A stretch of 35,148 nt of DNA from NCBI RefSeq assembly GCF_028275115.1, contig NZ_JAQCNH010000054.1, forward strand, positions 1 through 35,148. Reading direction: 5' to 3'. The position numbers and the translations under genes are program-made. How positions within the stretch are numbered: the stretch's first letter is position 1; each line of letters starts with the position of its first letter. Shown here one piece after another: positions 16,981 to 25,522 of this stretch. The stretch is from Halorientalis sp. GTDB lineage: Archaea > Halobacteriota > Halobacteria > Halobacteriales > Haloarculaceae. The notes beneath the pieces are model-generated. The model was not told the DNA's origin, did no database searches, and saw only the letters and a list, made by a program, of their open reading frames with translations.

Positions 16981-18500
16981 TGTCCGAAGAAACTGAGAGC
17001 GACACCGTCGAGACCGATGGTGGAATGGTAACATATGGTATCGAAGACAAACCACCCCTGGGACAGTCGATTCTTCTAGGCACCCAACACTGGCTGACGA
17101 TGGTCGGGTCGACCATCGCTATCCCGCTGGTGCTGGCGGGTGTATTGGGGTTCAACGCCGGACAGACCGCACAGTTGGTTGCGACGTTCTTCCTCGTCTC
17201 GGGGATCGCGACCCTCGCACAGACGACGGCCGGGAACCGGTACCCCATCGTCCAAGGCGGGACGTTCTCGATGCTGGGGCCGGCTATCGCCATTATTGGG
17301 ACGGCGGGCGCCGGCGTCACCGGGATGCGCGCGCTTCAAGGCGCGATTATCGTCGCCGGCCTCGTCGAGGTGCTAATCGGATATCTCGGTGTTTTCGGCC
17401 GGCTCAAACGGTACATCGGCCCCGCCATCATCGCCGTCGTCATCTCGCTGATCGGGCTCGCGCTTATCAGCGTGCCACAGATCACCTCTTCGAGCCAGAA
17501 CTGGTACCTCGCGGGGCTCACGCTGGTGCTCATCGTGCTGTTCTCGCAGTACCTCGACGACTACTCGCGGGCGCTCAAGCTATTCCCAGTGTTGCTGGGG
17601 CTCGGCCTTGCCTATCTGGTCGCGCTCGTGGCCTCGGTGGCGGGCGTCGCCAGCATCGTCGATCTCCAGCCGGTGTTCAACGCCGACCCTATCCGCATCA
17701 TCACCCCGTTCCAGTGGGGGATGCCGACCTTCTCGGCCTCCGCCATCGCCGGGATGATCGCGGGGATGCTCGCCTCGGCCATCGAGAGTTTCGGTGACTA
17801 CCACTCCGTCGCCCGGATGGCTGGCGAGGGTGCGCCAAACAAGCGTCGTGTCAACCACGGCCTCGGAATGGAGGGGCTGGGCAACGCTTTCGCCGGAGTC
17901 ATGGGCACCGGTAACGGCTCAACCTCCTACACCGAGAACGTCGGTGCCATCGGTATTACCGGCGTCGCTTCGCGGTACGTCGTCCAGATCGGCGCTATCG
18001 TGATGATTCTGGTGGGCTTCGTTGGCTACTTCGGTGCCTTCGTCACGACCATCCCGACCGCCATCGTCGGCGGGTTGTTCCTGGCGATGTTCGCACAGAT
18101 CGTCGGTGTCGGACTCTCACAGCTCCAACACGTCGACATGAATCAGAACCGCAACGTGTTCGTGGTCGGGTTCGGCCTGTTCGCCGGCCTTTCCATTCCG
18201 CAGTACGCCAGCGGGCTGGAAAGCGGTGCGCTCCAAACGGGGCTGAGCAACATCCCTGGCCTGGGTGCCGTCCTCGGTATTCCCGAGGTCGCACAGTCCA
18301 TCGGCATCATCCTGAGTACGCAAATTGCCGTCGGTGGCATCGCCGCGTTCATCCTCGATAACACTATTCCCGGAACGGACGAGGAACGCGGCCTGACCGC
18401 CTGGGAGGACATCACCGAGGACGGAGACGCTTTCACGCCGCTCCACGAGGAGATTCTCTCCGACGGCGACGCCGGTGGCCCGGACCCCGCCGACGACTGA
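16980..18500 (+). CDS. NCS2 family nucleobase (xanthine/uracil) permease
   Basis: A 506-residue integral membrane protein of the nucleobase-cation symporter-2 family, longer than the usual 430-460 because of a charged N-terminus and an acidic C-terminal tail. It has about 12-14 hydrophobic segments. TM1 includes GTQHWLTMVGSTIAIPLVL and the substrate-site region includes QGGTFSMLGPAIAI. The signature stretch is TENVGAIGITGVASR at residues 318-332 (E-N-x-G-x4-T). A SFGDYHSVARMAGEG segment precedes it, with the substrate-binding Glu/Asp region of UraA/UapA homologues. It probably imports a purine or pyrimidine with a cation. It is the first gene of the plus-strand catabolic run and is followed after 54 bases by a small membrane protein gene. 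Exact substrate not determinable. Confidence 0.92.
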   Translation: MSEETESDTVETDGGMVTYGIEDKPPLGQSILLGTQHWLTMVGSTIAIPLVLAGVLGFNAGQTAQLVATFFLVSGIATLAQTTAGNRYPIVQGGTFSMLGPAIAIIGTAGAGVTGMRALQGAIIVAGLVEVLIGYLGVFGRLKRYIGPAIIAVVISLIGLALISVPQITSSSQNWYLAGLTLVLIVLFSQYLDDYSRALKLFPVLLGLGLAYLVALVASVAGVASIVDLQPVFNADPIRIITPFQWGMPTFSASAIAGMIAGMLASAIESFGDYHSVARMAGEGAPNKRRVNHGLGMEGLGNAFAGVMGTGNGSTSYTENVGAIGITGVASRYVVQIGAIVMILVGFVGYFGAFVTTIPTAIVGGLFLAMFAQIVGVGLSQLQHVDMNQNRNVFVVGFGLFAGLSIPQYASGLESGALQTGLSNIPGLGAVLGIPEVAQSIGIILSTQIAVGGIAAFILDNTIPGTDEERGLTAWEDITEDGDAFTPLHEEILSDGDAGGPDPADD

Positions 18501-18554
18501 CGCCGTTCTATCCGGCGGCGTAACACCGAAGTACGTCGCTGCGATTCTTTCGGT

Positions 18555-18983
18555 ATGACTGAGACAGACACCGAGGCGGCAGACGCGACCGATGAGGTGT
18601 CGGTCACGCGTATGTCGCTCCGTCCAGGCGGGTGGGTCGGCTACTCCGAGGACGCGGTGTTCGTCGACCGCGAAGACGAGCGCATCAAGATACGGAACGG
18701 CAACATCGTCCAGGTCGGCCTTCGGACCATCAGGTGGGATCTGGCAGTCATGAGCCTGCTACTCGTCGGTGTCGGCGGCTACGTGGCGGCAACGCAAAAC
18801 CCGCTCGTCGGGGTGGGCTTTGCCACCGTCGGGTCAGCGAGTCTCTACCGCACATACAACAGGCGGTACGCGCTGGTCATCGGTGTCGAGAACGAGCCCA
18901 AACCTGTTGCGGTCCACCCGGACCACCCCAAGGAGTGCCACGAGCGGTTGGTCGAGGCGGTCGGACTGGAGCGGGTGCGGTGA
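18555..18983 (+). CDS. hypothetical two-helix membrane protein
   Basis: A 142-residue protein. The acidic soluble N-terminus (MTETDTEAADATDEV) is followed by a beta-rich stretch (FVDREDERIKIRNGNIVQVG), two adjacent hydrophobic helices around residues 62-100 (LAVMSLLLVGVGGYVAA and LVGVGFATVGSASLY), then a basic-acidic C-terminus ending VEAVGLERVR. The layout resembles small PH-like or bPH membrane proteins, but I cannot assign a family. It lies 54 bases after the permease on the same strand, with a small hairpin CGCCG/CGGCG between them, so co-transcription is likely. A structured RNA begins three bases past its stop codon. Function unknown. Confidence 0.75.
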   Translation: MTETDTEAADATDEVSVTRMSLRPGGWVGYSEDAVFVDREDERIKIRNGNIVQVGLRTIRWDLAVMSLLLVGVGGYVAATQNPLVGVGFATVGSASLYRTYNRRYALVIGVENEPKPVAVHPDHPKECHERLVEAVGLERVR

Positions 18984-18985
18984 AC

Positions 18986-19062
18986 TGCCTCGGGGGCAGG
19001 TGGTTCGAGACCGGAGCGTCTCGTCATCACGGAAGACCTCGTCTTCCGTCCGGCCCGAGGCA
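18986..19062 (+). ncRNA. candidate three-way-junction structured RNA
   Basis: Three perfectly paired stems form a closed three-way junction. P1 is TGCCTCGGG (18986-18994) with CCCGAGGCA (19054-19062). P2 is CGAGAC (19006-19011) with GTCTCG (19018-19023) and a 6-base loop. P3 is ACGGAAGAC (19029-19037) with GTCTTCCGT (19041-19049) and a 3-base loop. Junction strands are 11, 5 and 4 bases. It starts three bases after the upstream stop codon and ends 34 bases before the TATA-like element of the hydantoinase gene, so it would be in the 3' UTR of the upstream transcript or a processed RNA. It does not match a riboswitch class I know. Confidence 0.5.
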
Positions 19063-19095
19063 CTCGCCCTGCTCGGCCTGCAGACCACGGGGTAG

Positions 19096-19101
19096 TATTA
19101 A
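19096..19101 (+). promoter_or_regulatory. TATA-like box for the hydantoinase gene
   Basis: TATTAA, about 32 bases ahead of the ATG at 19131, gives the hydantoinase gene its own likely promoter downstream of the three-way-junction structure, with little or no leader. Confidence 0.4.
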
Positions 19102-19130
19102 GAGACTCCGACCGAATTCTACAACTGACA

Positions 19131-20555
19131 ATGACGAGTGCTAACCTCAGCGTGGTCAACGCGAAGGTAGTAACACCGAACGGAACACTCATTGGCGGGG
19201 TTGCGGCGACCAACGGACGCGTCGTCGCCGTCGGCTCCGAGCAGAACCTCCCGGACGCCGACCGGACCATCGACGCCGAGGGCAACTATCTCATCCCCGG
19301 CTTCATCGACCCGCACGTCCACTGGGGGCTCTCCCGATACGAGTACGACTATCACGAAGGGCTCGCACACGACTTCGAGACCGAGACTCGGGGGGCGGTC
19401 CACGGTGGGGTTACGACCGTCGTGAACTTCCTGCTCCAGCCCGACCCCTACGGCCCCGACATGGACTTTTTCCGGGAGGTCGGCGAGCAGAACTCGTACA
19501 TCGACTTCGCCTACCACGCCATCATCCACAAGAAGCCCCACTTCGAGGAGGTGGAGACGCTGGCCGAAGAGGGGATTCGTTCGTTCAAGATCTTCTACAA
19601 CTGGTACAAACACGCCTCGCCGGAGTTGGGCATCGAACACTCGGACTCCGGGCGGGTGTACCGCCTGCTCGACACCGTCGCCGACATCGAGGGCGGGATC
19701 GTGATGTTCCACGCCGAGAACGAGGACCTCGCATACGAGCGCCGCCAGGAGCTCAAAGCGCAAGGGCGTAACGACCTCGAAGCCTGGTCGGAATCCGCGC
19801 CGAACATCTGCGAGGCGATGCAGATAGAGAACATCGCCAAGCTCACTGAGTACACCGATTCCAGCGCCTATATCGTACATATGAGCACCGGCGAGGGAGT
19901 CGACATCTGCCGGCGCTACCAGCAACAGGGCGTCGACATCAACGCGGAGACCCTGCCGTCTTTCCTCGCACACACGAAAGAGAAGGAGGAACTCGGCGTC
20001 TGGGGGAAGATCTCCCCGCCGCTGCGGGGCGAACAGAGCAAAGAAAAGCTCTGGCAGGGGCTGCGTGAGGGAGTCGTCGACTACGCTGGCACAGACCACT
20101 GCCCGCACAAGAAGCCGTTCAAAGAGAAAGACGAGGGGAAGTTCGGCGATATCTGGGAGGCCATCCCCGGCGACAACAACGGCATCGAGTACTTCCTCCC
20201 GGTTATGATGAGCGAGGGTGTCAACGAAGACCGCATTAGCATGGAGCGGTTAGTCGAGGTCTGTGCCGAGAACAACGCCAAGCGGTGGGGACTGTACCCC
20301 CGGAAGGGGGCACTCGTCGAGGGGGCGGACGCCGACATGGTCGTCGTCGACCTCGAGCAGTCCGCAGTGGTCGACGACGATTTCTACCACACGATGGAAC
20401 CCCGCTACTCCAGCTTCCACGGACAAGAGCTGACCGGCCTGCCGACACATACCATCGTCGGCGGCGAGGTGGTCGTCGAGGACGGCGAACTCCAAGCCGA
20501 AAAGGGCGGCCGGAACTACCTCCCCCGGTACGCCGACGGCGTCCCCACAGTGTAG
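19131..20555 (+). CDS. hydantoinase/dihydropyrimidinase/allantoinase-type cyclic amidohydrolase
   Basis: A 474-residue member of the amidohydrolase superfamily with a complete binuclear metal site: His62 and His64 in GFIDPHVHWG, Lys153 in RSFKIFYNW (the carboxylated Lys), His194 in MFHAENE, His250 in IVHMSTGEG and Asp322 in GTDHCPH. Length and spacing fit D-hydantoinase/dihydropyrimidinase, and allantoinase is also possible. Such enzymes open a cyclic amide ring (dihydropyrimidine, hydantoin or allantoin). It has its own TATA-like box and sits between the permease/membrane pair and the IclR regulator, pointing to N-heterocycle degradation. Substrate-side residues differ among the subfamilies, so I do not pick one. 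Cytoplasmic. Confidence 0.92.
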   Translation: MTSANLSVVNAKVVTPNGTLIGGVAATNGRVVAVGSEQNLPDADRTIDAEGNYLIPGFIDPHVHWGLSRYEYDYHEGLAHDFETETRGAVHGGVTTVVNFLLQPDPYGPDMDFFREVGEQNSYIDFAYHAIIHKKPHFEEVETLAEEGIRSFKIFYNWYKHASPELGIEHSDSGRVYRLLDTVADIEGGIVMFHAENEDLAYERRQELKAQGRNDLEAWSESAPNICEAMQIENIAKLTEYTDSSAYIVHMSTGEGVDICRRYQQQGVDINAETLPSFLAHTKEKEELGVWGKISPPLRGEQSKEKLWQGLREGVVDYAGTDHCPHKKPFKEKDEGKFGDIWEAIPGDNNGIEYFLPVMMSEGVNEDRISMERLVEVCAENNAKRWGLYPRKGALVEGADADMVVVDLEQSAVVDDDFYHTMEPRYSSFHGQELTGLPTHTIVGGEVVVEDGELQAEKGGRNYLPRYADGVPTV

Positions 20556-20688
20556 CCGTCCCATGTCAGGAAATGACCGGTGACTCGGGCGTCTTTCCAT
20601 CTCGGCCGGTCGGTCCCGTGCCCCCGTCTGGTGCGTAGTCCGTCCGCGGAAACAGCCCGTCCGGCAGGAGACACAGTACGTCTCGTAA

Positions 20689-20706
20689 TGCGAAACGCAC
20701 TTTAGT
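20689..20706 (+). promoter_or_regulatory. iclR promoter with overlapping inverted repeat
   Basis: The inverted repeat TGCG-AAA-CGCA (20689-20699) runs directly into the TATA-like TTTAGTAC (about 20701-20708), about 25 bases ahead of the ATG at 20729. An operator in this position would let the IclR protein repress its own promoter; this is inference from position and symmetry only. Confidence 0.4.
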
Positions 20707-20728
20707 ACAGCCCGCGCTACGCTGAGCT

Positions 20729-21484
20729 ATGTCGAACGTTCCGGTCAACGCGATTCAGACGATGTTCACGGTGACGGAGGCGCTACAGGAGCACGACGGT
20801 GTTGGTGTCTCGGAACTCGCCGAGCAGGTCGGACTCCCCCGGAGTACGGTGTTCAACCATCTCAAGACGCTTGAACAGAACGAGTACGTGGTCAACGACG
20901 GCGGGACCTACCGACTCGGGTGTCAGTTCCTCAAACTGGGTGCGAAGGCACGCGCACACCACCAAGTCCACGAGGTGGCCCGTCAGGACGTCAACCGGTT
21001 GGCGGCCGATACGGGCGAGATATCAGCGATGTTGGTCGAGGAACACGGCTTCGGAGTGTTCCTCCATCGGGCGGAGGGGGAACAAGCAGTCCACATCGAT
21101 AGCTACACTGGCCAGCGTATCTTTCTGCACGGGGCGGCGCTGGGCAAGGCGATTCTCGCCTCGCTCCCGCGCGAGGCAGTCCGGGACATCATCGACAGTC
21201 GCGGGCTCCCGGCACTGACCGAGAACACCATTACGACCCGTGAAGCGTTATTTAGGGAACTCGATCAAGTGGCCGACGAGGGCGTAGCCTACGACGATCA
21301 AGAGCGCCTCGAAGGGCTCCGGAGCGTCGCGGTCCCGCTGACCGACGGCGATGGGACCGTTATTGGCTCGCTCAGTATCGCCGGCCCGATTAGCCGCGTC
21401 AACGACGAGCGGTTCCGTGAGGAGTTCCCCACCACGCTACGCAAGGTCGCGAAGGTCGTGGAGCTCGACCTGACCTACTCCTAA
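20729..21484 (+). CDS. IclR family transcriptional regulator
   Basis: A 251-residue regulator. The N-terminal winged helix-turn-helix (about residues 8-65) includes VSELAEQVGLPRSTVFNHLK and LEQNEYVVNDGGTYRLG. The C-terminal IclR effector domain (about 75-250) includes FLHGAALGKAILASLPRE, TITTREALFRELDQV, EGLRSVAVPL and GTVIGSLSIAGP, all typical of the family. Length is standard. The gene is transcribed in the same direction as the hydantoinase, 173 bases after it, from its own promoter. IclR proteins commonly control catabolic genes in response to an aromatic or heterocyclic intermediate, so it is the likely regulator of this island. The effector is unknown. Confidence 0.93.
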   Translation: MSNVPVNAIQTMFTVTEALQEHDGVGVSELAEQVGLPRSTVFNHLKTLEQNEYVVNDGGTYRLGCQFLKLGAKARAHHQVHEVARQDVNRLAADTGEISAMLVEEHGFGVFLHRAEGEQAVHIDSYTGQRIFLHGAALGKAILASLPREAVRDIIDSRGLPALTENTITTREALFRELDQVADEGVAYDDQERLEGLRSVAVPLTDGDGTVIGSLSIAGPISRVNDERFREEFPTTLRKVAKVVELDLTYS

Positions 21485-21494
21485 GCATGAACTC

Positions 21495-21517
21495 TTCGTC
21501 CCACATCACGGGACGAA
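21495..21517. terminator. hairpin after iclR
   Basis: Perfect 8-base arms TTCGTCCC (21495-21502) and GGGACGAA (21510-21517) with a 7-base loop, 11 bases past the iclR stop and followed by five further A residues. On the plus strand it lacks a T-tract, so it may stabilise the 3' end more than terminate. Confidence 0.35.
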
Positions 21518-21959
21518 AAAACACAGATTCGCTCGGTGGCGCAAAAATAACACGCCTAATGCTGTTAAGAATACTGAACAATCTCACCGTCGTGTACTCG
21601 CGAGTTCATTAGACAGCAGAGATGTACACGACGTGGATCGACCCATGACGGACCTGTCCGTCGTGACCCGCCGAGTCGGTCAACGGACGAAGCATCCGGA
21701 GACGACCGGAGAGCCCCGCAGAGCGTGTGAACGAGACGCATGTGTGCCGGTAACGCTCGCCGATACTCGTTCGGTCGTGTAAGACGTGCGTCCGTTGTTG
21801 CGGGACAAATATAATTCGGCCCGGCACGAGCGACCATCGATCCGGTATCTATCCGCTATGATGGGACGGCAGTTCTTCAGGAATGAATGTAAAGAACCCG
21901 CTGCACGGACACGCAAACTGTGTCGGGCCGCGGGAAAATAGAAAGTGACCGCTGGAACG
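21518..21959. other. convergent intergenic region, no gene seen
   Basis: About 440 bases between convergent iclR and the cyclase gene. Open frames are short and Arg/Ser-rich without motifs. An AT-rich ACAAATATAATT lies near 21806-21817 and could be a promoter for an unrecognised transcript; nothing else supports one. Confidence 0.4.
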
Positions 21960-22724
21960 CTACGTCTCTTTGAACGCGACGACACGGGAGACGCTGGACT
22001 CGCCACCCTCGAACCGCCACGGGAACGTTCCGATCTGAACGCGCTCACCAAGCAGTTCCGACGGCACTTGGGCGTTCTCTACGTGGACGATGCCCTCGGG
22101 GAACAGTTCAGTGTGCATCAGCTGGTATCCCTCCGGCGGGAACACCTCGTCCAGATCGTCGACACCGAAGTGGTCGGCGGCCTCGGCCGCGAGTTCCGGG
22201 CGAATGTCCCGAATCACGGTATTCATCGGGTGGTCAGCGCTCCCGCAATCGAGAATAAGATAGTTGATGTTCATCTCCTTGCACCACTCGGCGAACTCGG
22301 CGTTCGGACCAGGGTGTTTGCAGAAGAACTTGTGAGGGTCGGCCTCCTCGCGATGGTAGGCGTGTCTCTGGTAGCCAGTGTGGACGAAGAGGATGTCTCC
22401 CTCCCGTACGTCGGCGGCTTCCTCTATCATCTCGCTGGTGTAGACGTCGTAGTCACCGACTTTATCGGAGATGTCGGCGACGACGGCGTCGCTCACCAGT
22501 TCGTCCAGCGGCATCTCGGCGATGTCCCGACCGTGAGCGATGAAGTGTTTCTCGCCGTCGAGGTGGGTGCCGGTGTGGTTCATGAACTCGATTTTCTGCC
22601 CGTTCACCTTCTCGGTGTCTAAGCTCTTCTCGTACCAGACCTTGGGATTGTCGTACGTCGGCCAGGCTGGGGTGTCCCCGGACCAAGGTTGTGTCAAGTC
22701 GTACATCTCGTAACCGTTCAACAT
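21960..22724 (-). CDS. cyclase family protein (kynurenine formamidase-like metal hydrolase)
   Basis: A 254-residue protein of the cyclase/KynB-like family. The metal-binding signature NHTGTHLDGEKHF is present near residue 50, with His, His, Asp and His positioned as in HxGTHxDxxxH. YDLTQPWSGDTPAWP at the N-terminus and VHTGYQRHAYH in the middle are also typical. The family hydrolyses formamides, cyclic amides or imides. I chose the ATG at 22724 rather than the GTG at 22733 because the TATA-like CTTTAATT on the minus strand at about 22750-22757 then lies 29 bases upstream. A short inverted repeat GAATC-AC-GATTC (22727-22738) sits between the TATA element and the start. It is transcribed opposite to the surrounding catabolic genes. 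Confidence 0.88.
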   Translation of the reverse strand: MLNGYEMYDLTQPWSGDTPAWPTYDNPKVWYEKSLDTEKVNGQKIEFMNHTGTHLDGEKHFIAHGRDIAEMPLDELVSDAVVADISDKVGDYDVYTSEMIEEAADVREGDILFVHTGYQRHAYHREEADPHKFFCKHPGPNAEFAEWCKEMNINYLILDCGSADHPMNTVIRDIRPELAAEAADHFGVDDLDEVFPPEGYQLMHTELFPEGIVHVENAQVPSELLGERVQIGTFPWRFEGGESSVSRVVAFKET

Positions 22725-23236
22725 GCGAATCACGATTCACAACCAACCGAATTAAAGATTGGGAAGCCGAAAGCTCGGCGAGAGCTAGATTTACCGCACA
22801 ACCAGGGGATGTATGATGATACCACCGCAGTCAGCGGCGGCTCGACCACTCAGTTCGGGCAACGCGACGCCCGAACACGCGATGTCGGGTTCGAGGGCCA
22901 GACTGTGGTGATGGACGACCCGGCCCACGGCCTCGGACTGCTCCCGGCCGGCGCACAGCGTGTCGACCGGACCAGTTCGAGCGGGGGCGTGGGCACCTGC
23001 GTAACCTGCCCGAACGTCACGACGTAAGAATCCGCAGTCGCACACAATAACGGCGCGTGACTTCCCCGAACGGGGGACGTCCGCCGCCTCCGAGCCGCCG
23101 CCGGAGATGTCGACGCCGTCTCGGCCGCCCGCCGCGACGACCGCCGGTGTTTGACTTGGACTGACCGCGCAGCGCACCCTCGTGTGCGGGCTGTGTGACC
23201 GAACAGAATTTATCACTGGCCACGTTTGCTTCACAT
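22725..23236. other. divergent intergenic region, cyclase and dehydrogenase promoters
   Basis: About 510 bases with a promoter at each end: minus-strand CTTTAATT at 22750-22757 for the cyclase, and plus-strand TTTATC at 23209-23214, 25 bases before the dehydrogenase ATG. A 72-codon plus frame at 22809-23027 (MYDDTTAVSGG...) is preceded by an AGATTTACC motif but has no recognised domain; I consider it unproven. Confidence 0.45.
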
Positions 23237-24286
23237 ATGAGTGAGATGACAGCCGTCGTCCTCCCGGAGTGGGGCGGCGACCTCTCAATCGAGTCGGTAC
23301 CTCGACCGGAACCGGGGTCGGGCGAGATTCGAGTCGCGGTCCGAGCGTGTGCCGTCACCAGAACCGTCGAAAACGCTGTCCAGGGTGGGCTCTCCGACGA
23401 CCCGGCGCTCACGCCTCGGGTTCCTGGGCACGAGTTCGCGGGTGTCGTCGACGCGGTCGGTGCCGAGGTGACGGGTATCGAGGCCGGCGACCGCGTGCTG
23501 GCGTACTTTTATCTCACCTGCGGGACGTGTGACGCCTGCCGGCGCGGCGAGCGCAACCGATGTACCGACTTTAGCGGCTGGCTCGGGGTCGACCGCGACG
23601 GCGCATACGCCGAGTACGCGACGATTCCCGCGGCCAACGCGGTGCCGATCCCCGACGACCTCGGGTTCCCGGCGGCCGCCCTGGCTGCCGACGGACTGGC
23701 GACCCCGTTGCACGTCTGTGAGCGGACCGGCGTCGGTGACGACGACACCGTCCTCGTCGTCGGCGGCGCGGGTCGCATCGGCATTCACCTCTCGCAACTG
23801 GCCGCGAACCGCGGCGCCCACGTCCTCGCGGCCGACGTCAACGAGCGGCGACTGGCCCATATCGAGGAGGTGACCGGCCCGGCGGTGACGACTGTCGACG
23901 CGAGTCGCGAAGACGTCCCAGAACAGGTTCGGGACGTGACCCCATACACTGACGGGCCGACCGTCGCCGTCGACACGGTTGGGGACGTAGAAACGCTCGA
24001 AGATGCGTGGGAGACGCTCGCAATGGGCGGCCAAGTCGTCACGCTAACGACCCATCATGATCGTTCTTTCGCCCCGCTACTGAAGGAGTTCGTCGTGCGG
24101 GAGACGAGTATCGTAGGGTCGCGTTATGCCACCCCCGACCAGGTCGTCCGCGCGGCGCGACTGTTCGCGGACAATCGCGTCAGCCCAGTCGTCCGCCGGG
24201 AGATAGGGTTCGACGACGTGGCGGCGACTCACCGCGAACTCCGGGCCGGCGACACTTTCGGGACGACGGTTCTGACCCCCCGATGA
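23237..24286 (+). CDS. zinc-dependent alcohol dehydrogenase, MDR family
   Basis: A 349-residue medium-chain dehydrogenase/reductase. The N-terminal GroES-like domain has Cys38 and His65-Glu66 (PGHEFAG), probable catalytic-zinc ligands. The structural zinc quartet is Cys95, Cys98, Cys101 and Cys109 (C-x2-C-x2-C-x7-C). The Rossmann domain carries GGAGRIG at residues 176-182. The Cys38 neighbourhood (RACAVTRT) departs from the common CG(I/V)CG(S/T)D pattern. The ATG at 23237 is 25 bases after a TATA-like TTTATC, so a GTG 42 bases upstream is rejected. It would oxidise an alcohol or reduce a carbonyl with NAD(P). It begins a plus-strand run with the MFS transporter and CoA-transferase, with a 70-base gap to the next gene. 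Confidence 0.9.
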   Translation: MSEMTAVVLPEWGGDLSIESVPRPEPGSGEIRVAVRACAVTRTVENAVQGGLSDDPALTPRVPGHEFAGVVDAVGAEVTGIEAGDRVLAYFYLTCGTCDACRRGERNRCTDFSGWLGVDRDGAYAEYATIPAANAVPIPDDLGFPAAALAADGLATPLHVCERTGVGDDDTVLVVGGAGRIGIHLSQLAANRGAHVLAADVNERRLAHIEEVTGPAVTTVDASREDVPEQVRDVTPYTDGPTVAVDTVGDVETLEDAWETLAMGGQVVTLTTHHDRSFAPLLKEFVVRETSIVGSRYATPDQVVRAARLFADNRVSPVVRREIGFDDVAATHRELRAGDTFGTTVLTPR

Positions 24287-24356
24287 CGCGAGAGCGGACG
24301 GGACAGGCGAGCCGGTGCGCCGGCGACCGCCGCCTCGCGTCGGGAGGGGGTGGCCG

Positions 24357-25484
24357 GTGAGTTTCCCCCGGCGGGCTATTGCCGTCCTCGGAACCGGCCT
24401 GTTCGGGATGGGGCTTGCCGTTGGTGGCTTCGGCACATACGTCTCCCTGCTGGTCGCACGCGAGGTCCCACCCGGCGTGGCGGGCCTGGGCGCGACGCTG
24501 TTTCTGTTCGGGCAGTCCGTCGTCGTTCTGCCGACCGACGTCCTCTCGCGGGTCCGGTCGGTCCGCGCGATGGCTGCCGCCGGCCTCACGCTCGGGGCCG
24601 CTGGGACCGCCTTCGGAGGGGCGCTCGCCGTGCCGGTCGCACTCGGCGGACGGTTGCTGCTCGGTATCGGGATGGGCGCGACCTTCCTGGCCGCGATGAA
24701 GTACGCCGGTCTGTGTGCGGCTGAGGGTGCGGTCGCTCGCACGCAGGGACTGATCGGGGCACTGTTCACGCTCGGCCTCGCGGTCGGTATCGCCGTCACA
24801 CCCGTTGCGGTCGACCGGCTCGGCTCGTTCCTCCCGGGGGTGGTCGCAGCGGTCCCGGTGGGGCTGGCGGCCGTCGCCGCCCCGTCGCTAGCACCGGTCG
24901 AGACCAACGGTCGCCAGTCGATGTGGGCGTACGTCGCGGCCTTCCGTGACCCCGGGAGCTTGGCGCTCGGGCTGGCCAACGCCGCCTCCTACGGGTTGCT
25001 CATCGTCGCGTCGACGTGGTACACGGACGTACTCGCCCGCGAACCGCTCCTACCTGCGACGCTCGTGCTCACCAGCTTCGCGGCTGCCACCTTCGTCGGG
25101 CGCACCTGGAGCGGCTACCTGACCGCCGTCTTTACTCGGCGGCGGGCCGTCGAAGTCGGACTGGTCGTCCTCGCCGTCGCCCTCGGTGCGGTCGCGGTCG
25201 CGCTGGCGACGGGGGCGCCGGTCGTACTCGGCGTCGGACTCGCTGTAACCGGTGCGGGGTTCGGCCTTCCCTTCGGACCGCTGTTCAGTCTGGCCTTCGA
25301 GCGCGTCGGCGTCGACGCCGGCGTGTTGTTAGTCGGGATGACAGTCGTGGGCAACGCAGTCGCGCTCGTCTATCCCTGGCTGGTCGGCCGACTACTCAGC
25401 GCGACCGCGGGGTACGCCGCCGGCTTCGGCCTCATGACCGTGTCAGTTCTCGGCGTCGTCGGCGTCTGGCGGATCGCGGTGTAG
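24357..25484 (+). CDS. MFS transporter
   Basis: A 375-residue membrane protein with about 12 hydrophobic helices in two halves, such as AIAVLGTGLFGMGLAVGGFG and LVVLAVALGAVAVALATG. An inter-helix RVRSVRAM loop lies after TM2, and RSxxxGYL-type basic loops are present. I chose the GTG at 24357 (first residues MSFPRRAIAVLG) because GGGAGGGGG, a strong Shine-Dalgarno, precedes it by about seven bases; the frame could start at a GTG at 24315. The family transports small solutes by proton or substrate antiport. Substrate unknown, but the position between the dehydrogenase and the CoA-transferase suggests a carboxylic acid or pathway intermediate. Confidence 0.85.
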   Translation: MSFPRRAIAVLGTGLFGMGLAVGGFGTYVSLLVAREVPPGVAGLGATLFLFGQSVVVLPTDVLSRVRSVRAMAAAGLTLGAAGTAFGGALAVPVALGGRLLLGIGMGATFLAAMKYAGLCAAEGAVARTQGLIGALFTLGLAVGIAVTPVAVDRLGSFLPGVVAAVPVGLAAVAAPSLAPVETNGRQSMWAYVAAFRDPGSLALGLANAASYGLLIVASTWYTDVLAREPLLPATLVLTSFAAATFVGRTWSGYLTAVFTRRRAVEVGLVVLAVALGAVAVALATGAPVVLGVGLAVTGAGFGLPFGPLFSLAFERVGVDAGVLLVGMTVVGNAVALVYPWLVGRLLSATAGYAAGFGLMTVSVLGVVGVWRIAV

Positions 25485-25522
25485 CCGGTACATACTTGTC
25501 CGATGCCAGCATGGTGACAGAC

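Noticed and set aside
18986..19062. Purine riboswitch
   Set aside because: It is a three-way junction, but the loops, junction lengths and conserved purine-aptamer core do not match, and it lies after a stop codon and before the next promoter instead of in a leader.
19119..20108. Minus-strand 329-codon frame opposite the hydantoinase
   Set aside because: The plus strand carries all metal ligands of the amidohydrolase; the antisense frame has no motif.
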